A DNA stretch of 17,853 bases. Source: Lindgomyces ingoldianus (taxonomy: Eukaryota > Ascomycota > Dothideomycetes > Pleosporales > Lindgomycetaceae). Positions 8,986 to 17,745 of the stretch are shown piece after piece. Positions within the stretch are counted from its first letter, which is position 1; every line of letters begins with the position of its first letter. The notes under the pieces are model-generated. The model made no database searches. It had not been told where the DNA came from and saw only the letters and a list, made by a program, of their open reading frames with translations. The stretch lies in contig NW_022985188.1 of assembly GCF_010093535.1 (NCBI RefSeq), forward strand, positions 108,400 to 126,252. Reading direction: 5' to 3'. The position numbers and the translations under genes were made by a program.

Positions 8986-9330
8986 CTATTAGTACTATAT
9001 AAAAAAAGAAAAGAGCTATGGGTTTACATAGTAAGGTTTATAAAGTTAGGGCTAAAAAAGAAAAGGTAAAAAAGAGAGAGAAGACTTTATTATATACACC
9101 TTTTTACATACTTTTACATAAAGATCCTACACTATCTTACTATAAAATCCTGTATAAAACAGCCTATACACAGCTAAATATTTATAAAATAAGTATATAA
9201 AGCTAGATAATAATAGCTTAAACACTTTATATTATTTATAAAGCTATTTATAAAGTATAACTAGCTTATTTTAAAATATAGTATTACTAGAGCAAGTTAT
9301 AATAAATAAAGTAGAGTATAAGTAGAACAT
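8985..9330 (+). mobile_element. Old copia copy, 3' internal fragment (left part)
   Basis: Bases 9285-9330 match the copia element at about 6927-6976 with C-to-T and G-to-A differences, and 8985-9017 resemble about 6812-6842. Between them this copy is about 180 bases longer than the first one, and the extra sequence is AT-rich and unrecognised. The match resumes at 17231 once the solo LTR and gypsy element are removed. Everything upstream, including gag-pol and the 5' LTR, is missing, so the copy is truncated. Confidence 0.75.
9326..9330. repeat. Target-site duplication (left) of the solo LTR, AACAT
   Basis: AACAT precedes TGTAAC at 9331 and recurs at 17226-17230 straight after the CGTGACA end of the solo LTR. 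Confidence 0.85.
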
Positions 9331-9341
9331 TGTAACGGCGC
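9331..9341 (+). mobile_element. Solo LTR, left 11 bases (interrupted)
   Basis: TGTAACGGCGC is the start of a small LTR that continues at 17033 after the gypsy insertion. The last five bases double as the left gypsy target copy. See the entry at 17033-17225. Confidence 0.8.
9337..9341. repeat. Target-site duplication (left) of the gypsy element, GGCGC
   Basis: GGCGC directly precedes the 5' LTR and is repeated at 17028-17032 directly after the 3' LTR. The GC-only 5-mer is unlikely by chance in this AT-rich block. Confidence 0.95.
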
Positions 9342-9936
9342 TGTTACGGTCTACGGTTGGACCAGCGTAACCCCACCAGCAGTGCTCCACAATCTAGCTG
9401 GATTGGGGCAGGGCTCGCTTATGGACCAATCGGAGGACGCGGAGGCAGCACGGCTACCCGAGATTATGGAAGAATGCGTTATCTAATAAAAGGACAGGCC
9501 GCGCACTACTAGGAGCTTAGGGAGCCTAAGGAGCCCTTCTTAGCAGACTCCTGCAAACTCCTCTAACTCCCCTTAGCTTCCCTAGCATATGTATATAGTT
9601 TCTATATTAAACAACCTTTAGAAGGTGTGTTTAATGTTTAGTTTATTTATCTACATAGACTAAGTAGCATTTAGCTTTCTAAAGAGCTGTAATACTAATT
9701 ATATATCTTACACTATATATACCTCTAACCTTGTCTGCAAGGACTGTTTGACCCCAGCCTCCCTACTGCCGCACATAGGGCAAACCACAATCCGGTCACC
9801 CTCAACCATTCTCTATTAGCCTAATAGCCTGTACGTAGGACTGTACACCCTACTAGATTAGCCCCTACTTTCTGTCCTACTACCCTTGTAGGAAGATTAA
9901 TAGACCTAAGTGCTTCCTAAAGTAAGGATTGTAACA
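9342..9936 (+). repeat. 5' LTR of the gypsy element
   Basis: It is 595 bp long and aligns without gaps to 16433-17027. The outer 200 bases keep CpG, TGG and CCA sites. The inner 200 bases carry most of the C-to-T and G-to-A changes seen on this copy. Confidence 0.96.
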
Positions 9937-9960
9937 TTAAACACTACCCTTTTAAAAAGT

Positions 9961-12244
9961 ATAGCAACCTCTTAACATAACTTAGATTCTAACATAGCCT
10001 ACGCTGCGCTATTAGGATCTACAGAAGTTCCTACCTAAAGCAAAGCTGTCCTAGCAGAACAGATTAACATAATCTAGGACAACATTAAGAAACTCTAGTA
10101 GATTAGCAATAAGGTTAGTAAACTACTAAAACTTAAAAAAGAAATTGCTAACCTTTGCTAGAAAGCAATAGAATTGCAAAACCTTTTTAAAACTCTAAGC
10201 CTTTAAAAAACTACTAACTAAGCCTACTAGATACATAAATTATAAGTAAAGTTAGCAAAAATCTAAAACATCTTAATAAAAAAAGTAAGCATTATAGCTA
10301 AGAAAACTTTAAGACTAGCCTCTTTAAAGCTCTTTAGAAGATTATTAAAGGACCTCTAGCTATTCTTTACAAAATGCTACCTTTATATGTAATATAATAA
10401 AGAAGCATTTTAGACTAATGCAGAAATAATATCCTAAATAAGACTACACCTAGAAGGCCCCCCTATAATTTAGTTCTAACTCTATACAGATAATTAGATA
10501 AACTTTAGAGTAAATAGTAAAAAGCTTACCTTTAAAATAAAAAAAATATTTAGCAGCATTAAAATTTTTAAAGAAGCCCTAACAGCTATTTATAAAACTC
10601 TTAATAAAAAAAAAATTATAGCTAATAAGTTAGATACTATAAAATAAGGAACTAGCCTAGTCTAGAACTATGCAGCACGCTTTAGAGAACAGCTAGCTAT
10701 CTGTAGATAGACAGATTAGAAGGCTCTCTGCTGCATGTTTTATAACAGGCTAAGTAAAATAATAAAAGATAAATTTATGCACAGTAAAAAACTAACTACC
10801 CTTAAAAATTTTATTACGCAAGTAATAACCTATAACAATTGCTATAGGGAGCGTAAAAGAGAAAGAAAATAAAAAAGAACTCCCTAGAGACTAGAGTTTG
10901 TTTTTAAGAAAAAAAAGCTTCTGCAATATAATAAAAAACTAATAAACCTTAGTTACGTAAAGCATACACAGAGCTCCCCCCCTAAGAAAAGCTAAGTTCT
11001 AGGACATAATAAGCCGCCCTTAACAAAGGAACAATAAAAGTAGCTAGAGAACAAGGCCTACCTAAACTATAAAAAAGTAGGACATTTCTACTAAAATTGC
11101 CTAAACTTCTAGAAGGGGGAGAATAAAAATACTACTATAATAATAAAAGCTATTACTGCTAAACACAGCCTTACAGATAAGGAAATATAAAAAAGACTAA
11201 ACAATAAACTCTACTAGTAATATAAAGGAAACTATTCTTTAAACAACTGTTCTAAACTATATTAAAAGGTAGTTATTTAAAATTTTAGTAGCCTTAATAC
11301 AGTGTTACAAGACCTTGCAATTCTTAAAGAATATAAAGAAGAGACTTAGATCTAAGGATATATTATAAATGTTTAAAAAGAAGAAAAACAGTTCCCTTTC
11401 TAAGACTAGACCTCTAGTACTTTAGTAAGAGAGCTTTTCTAACAATTTTAGGAATGCAGATGCTAGAAGTGCAGATTACAACATAACTACCTAAGCAACT
11501 GTATAGTTTTGCTACACTAGATAAACATTAGCAACAACTACCTAACATTTAACATTATATAAAGGATAGCTAAAGTTAAATATAACATTATAAATAAAAA
11601 AAAAGTAATAGTAATTCTTTACTAAAATTAAAGACTAAAAGCTAAAATAGCTAGGCAGACCTGCTAGGTTTAAAGTACTATAACTAGCGCCTAATAAACC
11701 TAAGACACTACTTCTAAGCCTAGCAATCTCTAGAAAAGCTCTTGTAATATAACAAAACTATAGATAATGCGTTCTTTGCAGAAGCAGTATCTATAGCACT
11801 AATAACTGCTAATAGAAAAACCACCCTGTACAGCTAATATAAATAAAAGAATACCTACAGTAGACTTAAAAGAGTCCCTTTAACATGTTACATAGACCTA
11901 ATAATTGTCTATACCCCTAGTACTAGTGTACACAACAATACTGTGTTAAACATTAGGATAACAAACACTAAGCAGGATAGTGGCCCACATAGAAAAGGAA
12001 CCACAACAGTTGCCTATAGCAGGGAACAGCCTTAGCCTGCAAAACTACAAATTGTTACACTTATTAGACAGCTCCCCCTTACAAATAAGAGGCATAGATA
12101 AAGTGTAATAAATAAAACAACTATAAGTTTTACTACTTTTAGTAGAAGGTAGTAAGAAAAGAAGACTACCTAATGTTACATTACCTAGTTAAAGATTATA
12201 AGTGTAAAGTAGCTAACTACTGCAACTAAAAACACTAAATCTAT
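9961..12244 (+). pseudogene. gypsy Gag pseudogene
   Basis: The likely start is ATA at 9961, a decayed ATG before GCA. The first frame carries a retrotransposon Gag-like domain: YNKEAF near 10390, GPP-x-IW-F near 10457-10480, YAARFREQLAIC near 10669-10707, and an ITYNNCYRER-type end near 10827-10854. A CCHC knuckle lies at 11059-11100 with its first two Cys now Tyr (TAC, TAT), and a second CCHC-like motif (tgc-tag-aag-tgc, His, Cys) at 11461-11502. Around the A9 run at 11596-11604 the open frame moves back by one, and a stop-poor frame (NAFFAEAVSIALITANRKTT from 11766) runs to the A13 run at 12245-12257. Stops are TAA or TAG at Gln and Trp positions. The identity of the 11600-12244 part is unclear. 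Confidence 0.85.
11596..11604. repeat. A9 run at a frame change in gag
   Basis: The open frame moves from the first to the third forward frame at or near this homopolymer. Confidence 0.6.
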
Positions 12245-12257
12245 AAAAAAAAAAAAA
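12245..12257. repeat. A13 run at the gag-pol frame change
   Basis: The open frame moves back by one base across this run, from the third to the second forward frame. That is the direction of a minus-one gag-pol frameshift, but a simple gain or loss of A explains it equally well. Confidence 0.6.
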
Positions 12258-13206
12258 ATAAGTTTAATAATAACTTATAGAATATTAATCTATATCTTCT
12301 TTTTAATAAGAAAGTTAAGCACAACATATCTGCAGTAATTGCAGTAGGATAAGGGGCAAGACACAGCCTAACAACCACTTTTATGTATAAAGGGCGGCCT
12401 AGACTTGCCCTTATAAACAGTAAATGCACCTTTACTGCAATAGATAAGGATTAAGTAGGTAAGTAAAACATACTATTTTACATAAAAAAAAACTTATTTA
12501 AGGTAACCCTTACTAACATGTTATTAATTAAATATAGCAGAGAATAAATTAACCTAGAAACCTATAAAAAGGACTTTAAAACTCTTAACATAAGTAATTA
12601 GAGGTCTATAAACATACTTAAACTAGAAGGCAAGTATAATGTAATTCTAGGCTACAACTAGCTTAGAACACATAACCCTGTAATTAATTAGAGAACTATA
12701 ACTATAGAAACTTCTAATAACTACACACGCATAACCTAGTTAGCATGCCACAACAACAGATACCTAGTCCACAAATAAGCAAAGCAGAGTAGCAGTTACT
12801 ACCCTAAGAAAAGAAAGCTCTAGAAATTTCCTTACTAAAAGCTAAAAGCTTAGGTAATAAGAATAATAAAAAAAAAACTTAAAAAAGTCTCTTATAAAGA
12901 AATTAAGGCAGATAAAGACGTAGAATAGATTAGTGTTATATAAGTCTAAGAAAAAGGTTAAATTCTGCCTAAATATAAAGACTATAAGGATATGTTTAAA
13001 ACACTAAAGGATCCTAGAGAACTACTACTGCATTAGCCTTAGAATTACGCTATTAACTTAATAAAAAACTACAACTTAAAAACTTATAAACTTTGCCCCT
13101 TAACAAGAACATAGAAAGAGGCCTTGCAGGAGTACATTAACAGGATGTTAGCATAAGGCTATATCTAAGAAAGCTACAGCCCTATAGCTTTAGCAATAGT
13201 CTTTGT

Positions 13207-13233
13207 AAAAAAGAAAAAAGAAAAAAGAAAAAA
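13207..13233 (+). repeat. (A6G)n heptanucleotide tract in RT
   Basis: Three AAAAAAG units are followed by AAAAAA. Upstream RT reads in the second forward frame and downstream in the third. Loss of one 7-base unit restores the usual spacing between the FVKKK and CVDYR-type motifs, so the tract has probably gained one unit. Confidence 0.75.
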
Positions 13234-15590
13234 TCTAAGTCTGTTAGGACTATAGAACCCTAAATAACAACATAATTTAAGACTAATTCCCTTTACTAAT
13301 TATACAGGATATTATAAATTAATTAAAAGGAACCTAGTACTTTATAAAGTTTAACATACAGGATAAATTTAATAAAATAAGAATATAAAAAAGAGATAAA
13401 TAGCTTACAGTGTTTAGGACCCTATAAAGACTTTACAAGTTACTAGTAATGCTATTTAGTCTAATAAATGCCCTAGCAATGTTCTAGCAGATTATTAATA
13501 CAGCCTTTAACCTATACCTTAATGTCTTTACCTTAGTATATTTAGACAACGTCCTTATCTATTTAAAAGGCACCCTAGAGGACCACATACAGAAGGTACA
13601 GAAAGTCTTAGAACAACTTAGAAAATACAGACTCCACCTACAGCTCTCTAAATGCAAATTCTACATTATAAAAACTAAATACTTAGGATTTATAATTAAT
13701 AAAGAAGAAATAAAGATTAACTTAGCTAAAGTACAAAAAGTACTTAAATAGCTAGAACTTATAATAGTTAAGAAAGTAAAAGGATTCCTAGAACTATTAG
13801 GCTACATTAGACAAATAATTAAAGACTATTTAAAAATTGCTATACTATTAATAAATGCTATAACTAAGGAACAAGCAATAGCGAAATTTATCTAGACACT
13901 AGAAATAAATAAAGCATTTAAAACGCTAAAACAAGCTATAACAGCTAAGCTAGTACTAAGAATGTACAACCCACAATTAGATACTAAAATCCACACAGAC
14001 GCATCCCTAGGAGCTAGTAGAGCTACGTTATACTAAAAACAGGAAGACAGAAAATGGCACCTAGTTGCGTACTACTCTGCTAAGTTCTTAGGACCTAAAG
14101 CAGGTTACAGCATACCTAACAAGAAACTAAAAGCAATCTTAAATGCTGTAAAAGTATAGGCTATAAAGTTACATAGGATAGCAAAGCTATTTAATATTAT
14201 AACTAACTATGCAAATCTAGTCACATTTCTAACAGTAAAGAAGCTATTACTAATGCACGTAAGATAGGCAATAGAACTTGCACAGTTTAACTGCATTATT
14301 AAGCACATCCTAGAAGCACAAAATTAACAGGCTAACACTCTTAGCTAAAGACTAGATTACTTTAATAGAGAGAAAGAAAAAACTAAAAAGTTTACACTTT
14401 TTAAAAAAACTAATAAGAGATAGATCTACAACAGACCTTAACTTATAAAAGAATTCTATATGCTTACAGCTAGTAAGTAGGGATAAAAGAACTTAATCTA
14501 AGAATATTATAAATTTCTAATGTTTAGACATCTAGAAATAGGCACCCTTTAGAAGAAGCTAAGGGCTGCTATACTATAATAAATACTAAAGGTAAAGCAA
14601 CTATGCATAGAGGTGCTTAGAGAATGTAATACCTGCAACAAGAACAACTTAAGAAAGCATAAGGCCTATAGATATCTCTAACTAATTAAAGCACTAAAGT
14701 TACTATAGACAATAATTATAATAGACTTTATTACAGGACTACCCCTGTCTAAAAAACTAGGTACAGACAGGATGTGTAATATAATTATAGTGGCCTTAGA
14801 CAAAACTACTAAGTATCTACACACTTAGCCCTTAGAAAAAATAATAACAGCTAAAGAATTTATTTATAAACTAAAATAAAATATAATATTAGTACATAAA
14901 TGCCCTAAGATTATTATCTTTAACTAAGATAAACTATTTACTAGCAGTTTCTAGAAAGTAGTAATGCAACACCTTAGAATAGCACATAAGCTATCCACAG
15001 CCTACTACTTATAGATAGATAGACAAACTAAAAGAGTAAACACAAAAATAGAAAAATACTTAAGGAAATATATTTCCTACACTTAAAATAATTAGGTGGC
15101 ATAGCTTCTAATAGCACAGCTAGCTATTAACAACATAGAATTAGCCATAATAAAAGAAATGCTATACAAGGCTAACTTTAGATATAACTTATATTTTAAG
15201 TTGCATAGAAATTAACCTATAGACCTATAAGAGTTAATAGATTAGCTAACAGACCTACATTAGATACATAAAAGGTTAGCTGTTAAAGTAAGGTCTAGTA
15301 GAGTAATAATAAAGAAGTATGCAAATAAATTATAATAACTAGGACTAGAAATCCACCTAGGGGACTATGTCTATCTTAACATAAAAAACCTTAAGACACC
15401 TAGGCCTTCTAGAAAGCTAGCAAAAAAAAGAATAGGACTATATAAAGTCTTTTAAACTTAGCAAAATAACTATAAGCTTAAGCTTCCCCTGCATATAAAG
15501 ATACACCTATAGTTCTATATTTCTAGATTAGAAAAGGCACCTAAGGAGATTCCCCTATCTACATAAGGATAGAAGGACAAAGAAGCAGAA

Positions 15591-15731
15591 TACAAAGTTA
15601 AGCATATAGTAGGCAATTAAAAGAATTAAAAGGAATTCTTAGTAAAATAAAAAAGGTAGCTTACTAGTAAAAACACATAAAAACTAGCTAAGAATTTAAG
15701 GAACGCGCAGCTGTTAGTACAGAGGTACCTT
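15591..15731 (+). other. Chromodomain segment of the gypsy Pol
   Basis: In the third forward frame this reads YKVKHIVGN, KEFLVK-stop, then an NT-stop-K-L-A segment and NLRNAQLLVQRYL. This matches the chromodomain layout of chromoviral integrases (YEVE, LVKWKGY, NTWEP, NL-NA). The WKG and NTWEP tryptophans, which include an aromatic-cage residue in this fold, are stops (15648-15650 and 15678-15680), so histone-mark binding is lost. Confidence 0.85.
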
Positions 15732-15843
15732 TAGGCTTATCTAAAAGAAACTAGCTAGGCGACAAGGCACCTATATTAAAAGAAGCTAACATGTTATTAC
15801 TAAATAGCAGCAGCCTTTAGAGACAAGTCCCTGCTAACAATAG

Positions 15844-16260
15844 TTAAGAAGGGAAATAACTCTTTACTTTAGCTTTAAGGGCTTCTATCTTATCTAAGGA
15901 GAAAAGGTCCCCCTCTAAGTACTTTGCACAGTAAGCGTTTAGCAGGTCTAGTAACCTTTAGATTTAATTCTGTTTAGAACGCTTCTTAGCCTTTGCCTCT
16001 AAAGTCTCCTAAACCTAACGTAACATTTAGTTATTAAGTTCCTGCTTATAAGCCTTTACAACTACTGCTTCTTAAAGAAGCGCTTCCTACTCCTTCTCTA
16101 AACAATCCTATGTAACATTAGAAATAAAGGCGTTGCATTTACTATGCTTTTTTACACACTTAACGTAGTTATCTAAGGATAAAGTTAACACATAAAACAA
16201 CCCTAAAGACTAGTAAGCGCTATAGGGCCTTATTTTTATCTAACAAAGAGGATTAAAACA
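15844..16260 (-). pseudogene. Antisense reading frame between gypsy pol and 3' LTR (decayed)
   Basis: On the minus strand, one frame ending at a TAA (15846-15844) reads as a real but decayed protein. A segment SLDNY-VKC-VKKHSKC near 16176-16135 suggests a Cys cluster of the form C-x2-C-x6-C, with the first Cys now Tyr at 16165-16167. After it come a charged, probably coiled-coil region and the tail LLDLLNAYCAKYLEGDLFSL with KIEALKAKVKSYFPS. Internal stops are TAA or TAG where Gln or Trp would fit. Its end overlaps the last codons of pol tail to tail. I see no start codon: the frame can be followed without certainty to about 16320. Function is unknown, and a DNA- or RNA-binding accessory protein is only a guess from the Cys pattern. 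Confidence 0.55.
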
Positions 16261-16415
16261 ACAAATAATGCAGAAATAATAAGATAAACAAGACTAATAA
16301 GCTATTTAGCATAGAATAAATAAATGTTAAGGATGCTTTTTAGTAGGCAGGCGCTTACCTTATAAATAAACTCTTACTAACACAGTTGTGTGAGCAGAGC
16401 GGCGAGGACGCTGCT

Positions 16416-16432
16416 AGGGAGAGGGGGCAGCG
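16416..16432 (+). other. Polypurine tract of the gypsy element
   Basis: AGGGAGAGGGGGCAG lies immediately before the 3' LTR, the normal site for plus-strand priming. It is also strikingly G-rich for this block. Confidence 0.75.
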
Positions 16433-17027
16433 TGTTACGGTCTACAGTTGGACCAGCGTAACCCCACCAGCAGTGCTCCACAATCTAGCTGGATTGGGGC
16501 AGGGCTCGCTTATGGACTAATTAGAGGACGCGGAGGCAGCACGGCTACCTAAGATTATAGAAGAATGCGTTATCTAATAAAAGGACAGGCTGCGCACTAC
16601 TAAGAGCTTAGGGAGCCTAAGGAGCCCTCCTTAGCAGACTCCTGCAAACTCCTCTAACTCCCCTTAGCTTCCCCAGCACATGTATATAGTTTCTATATTA
16701 AACAACCTTTAAAAGGTGTGTTTAATATTTAGTTTATTTATTTACATAGACTAAGTAGCATTTAGATTTCTAAAGAGCTGTAATACTAATTATATATCTT
16801 GCACTATATATACCTCTAACCCTGTCCGCAAGGACTGTTTAACCCCGGCCTCCCTACTGCCGCACATAGGGCAAACCACGATCTGGTCACCCTCAACCAT
16901 TCTCCATTAGCCCAATAGCCCGTACGTAGGACTGTACACCCTACCGGATTGGCCCCTACTTTCCGTCCTACTACCCCCGTAGGAAGATCAATAGACCCGA
17001 GTGCTTCCCGAAGCAAGGATTGTAACA
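16433..17027 (+). repeat. 3' LTR of the gypsy element
   Basis: It is 595 bp long. Relative to the 5' LTR, its own mutations (for example CCAATCGG to CTAATTAG near 16515, and CCCGAG to CCTAAG near 16550) sit in its inner, left part. Its outer end, about 16950-17027, keeps CpG, CCA-type and TCA sites that the 5' copy has lost. Confidence 0.96.
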
Positions 17028-17032
17028 GGCGC
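17028..17032. repeat. Target-site duplication (right) of the gypsy element, GGCGC
   Basis: It is an exact copy of 9337-9341 and follows the LTR end TGTAACA. Confidence 0.95.
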
Positions 17033-17225
17033 GTACCGCGTCACATGCTCTGCGGCATCAGCTCCCTCGCTTGCGCAACAAGTAGCACGCTAGTGCTACA
17101 AGTAGCGCCTTGGCAGAGGGCACACATGTATATTTAAACTCGCAGAGCAGCTTCTCTGCTCCTTAGTTTAATCTAGTTGAGTTACACCACCTCTTGCTTG
17201 TAGCTTGAGCATGCCGACCGTGACA
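17033..17225 (+). mobile_element. Solo LTR, right 193 bases (204 bp in total)
   Basis: Joined to 9331-9341 it gives a 204-bp sequence that starts TGTAACGGCGC and ends CCGTGACA, with TG...CA termini and a 5-bp AACAT duplication. This is what remains after recombination between the two LTRs of an element. It is far less mutated than its surroundings and keeps many TCA, TGG and CpG sites. Inside are a hairpin with 7-bp arms (17082-17099, GTAGCAC and GTGCTAC) and a TATATTTAAA box near 17128. A short non-autonomous element with TG/CA ends is the alternative. Confidence 0.75.
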
Positions 17226-17230
17226 AACAT
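17226..17230. repeat. Target-site duplication (right) of the solo LTR, AACAT
   Basis: It matches 9326-9330. The flanking copia sequence continues directly with AATTAGATAG, as it does at 6977-6986. Confidence 0.85.
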
Positions 17231-17590
17231 AATTAGATAGACTTATATAAATAAAAAGAAGGTAACTAGTATAAAAGGCAACTTTTTAGATAAAAATAAA
17301 AAGTTACTAGTATCTATACACAGTAGTAGTGTTATAGTCTACATACTAGTTATTGCGCATAAGGAAAAATTACATAACTATGTTATATAATACTTGTGTG
17401 TAAACCTCTGTGTGTAAACATTTAGATATTCCCCTTTTTCTCTGTATAGAGAAAAAGACAGAGCAATAAACTAGAAACATGTTGCCTCTAGCCTACCTAC
17501 TTTGTACGCTGTGCACACTGTACATTACTCTTACTCTTGCTACTTAAGTGCTTATACTATAAGCAGCTAGCTAAAAGAGCCTATTTAACA
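17231..17590 (+). mobile_element. Old copia copy, 3' end with LTR (right part)
   Basis: Bases 17231-17310 align over their whole length to 6977-7055, and 17311-17590 is a 280-bp LTR that aligns without gaps to 7056-7335. The LTR start is now TATC instead of TGTC, and its left half has lost most CpG and CpA sites (GCAGCAGCAGCG has become ACAGTAGTAGTG). The right half is much better preserved. It is older or more heavily mutated than the element at 947-7335. The next five bases are AACAT, but its left partner has been lost. Confidence 0.9.
17311..17590 (+). repeat. 3' LTR of the old copia copy
   Basis: This is the third copy of the 280-bp copia LTR in the window. It ends CTATTTAACA like the 5' LTR at 1226. 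Confidence 0.92.
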
Positions 17591-17599
17591 AACATACTA

Positions 17600-17745
17600 A
17601 ATAACTTTTATAAGCTAATTCTGTAGCCTACTTATAAAAGCTAAATAATAATAAAAATAGATAATTATTAAGCAAATACTTAAGCTAGTAGCTATAGCTA
17701 ATATAGCTAATTCTTTATACTTTAAGTATAATCTAGGCTATATTA
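17600..17745 (+). pseudogene. Second pogo-type transposase fragment, inverted
   Basis: The plus strand here matches the reverse complement of about 8180-8300. Translated, IIIKQILKL followed by VAIANIANSLYFKYNLG matches VVIKYILKL and IAIANIANFLHAECNLG of the first transposase, with an internal deletion of roughly 9 codons. It covers part of the region between the N-terminal helix-turn-helix and the catalytic core. The left side is cut by the old copia LTR and the right side by the GC-rich sequence. It is a non-functional remnant showing that the family had at least two copies, which RIP requires. Confidence 0.75.

Larger units (their letters stand above)
12258..15872 (+). pseudogene. gypsy Pol polyprotein pseudogene with C-terminal chromodomain
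   Basis: A protease-like LALINSKCTFTAID lies at 12404-12445, so the expected Asp-Ser-Gly is Asn-Ser-Lys, followed by VILGYN-stop-LRTHNPVIN near 12641-12694. RT starts near 12960 (NYAINL, ALQEYINRMLA, FVKKK). An (A6G)n tract at 13207-13233 shifts the frame by plus one. RT continues with DYR, and the active site YLDD is now YLDN (13539-13550). RNase H begins HTDAS (13992-14006). Integrase has RHLEIG and CNTC (14625-14636). Its core residues are Asp at 14724, Asn in place of Asp at 14922, and Lys in place of Glu at 15030. A chromodomain follows at 15591-15731 (YKVKHIVG, KEFLVK, NLRNAQLLVQRY) with both Trp codons now TAA. The stop is uncertain, near 15870. The polyprotein is unquestionably dead. 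Confidence 0.93.
9342..17027 (+). mobile_element. Ty3/gypsy chromodomain LTR retrotransposon, 7,686 bp, inactive
   Basis: Two 595-bp LTRs begin TGTTACGGTC and end GATTGTAACA, flanked by GGCGC on both sides. The internal order is Gag, protease, RT, RNase H, integrase, chromodomain. RT before integrase defines the gypsy type, and the C-terminal chromodomain places it among chromoviruses, whose chromodomain steers integration to heterochromatin. It lies inside a solo LTR, which lies inside an old copia copy. A third, antisense frame lies between pol and the 3' LTR. The LTRs differ at about 38 of 595 positions, all but one transitions. Confidence 0.96.

Noticed and set aside
9018..9200. A 60-codon lysine- and tyrosine-rich open stretch
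   Set aside because: Composition is that of AT-rich mutated DNA, and it lies in the 3' non-coding part of the old copia copy.
12241..12429. A 62-codon minus-strand open stretch
   Set aside because: It is antisense to the gypsy protease region, and its end is a poly-Phe read from the A13 run.
16816..17137. Overlapping plus and minus open stretches across the gypsy 3' LTR end and the solo LTR
   Set aside because: They cross an element border, are absent in the 5' LTR because of stops, and resemble no protein family.
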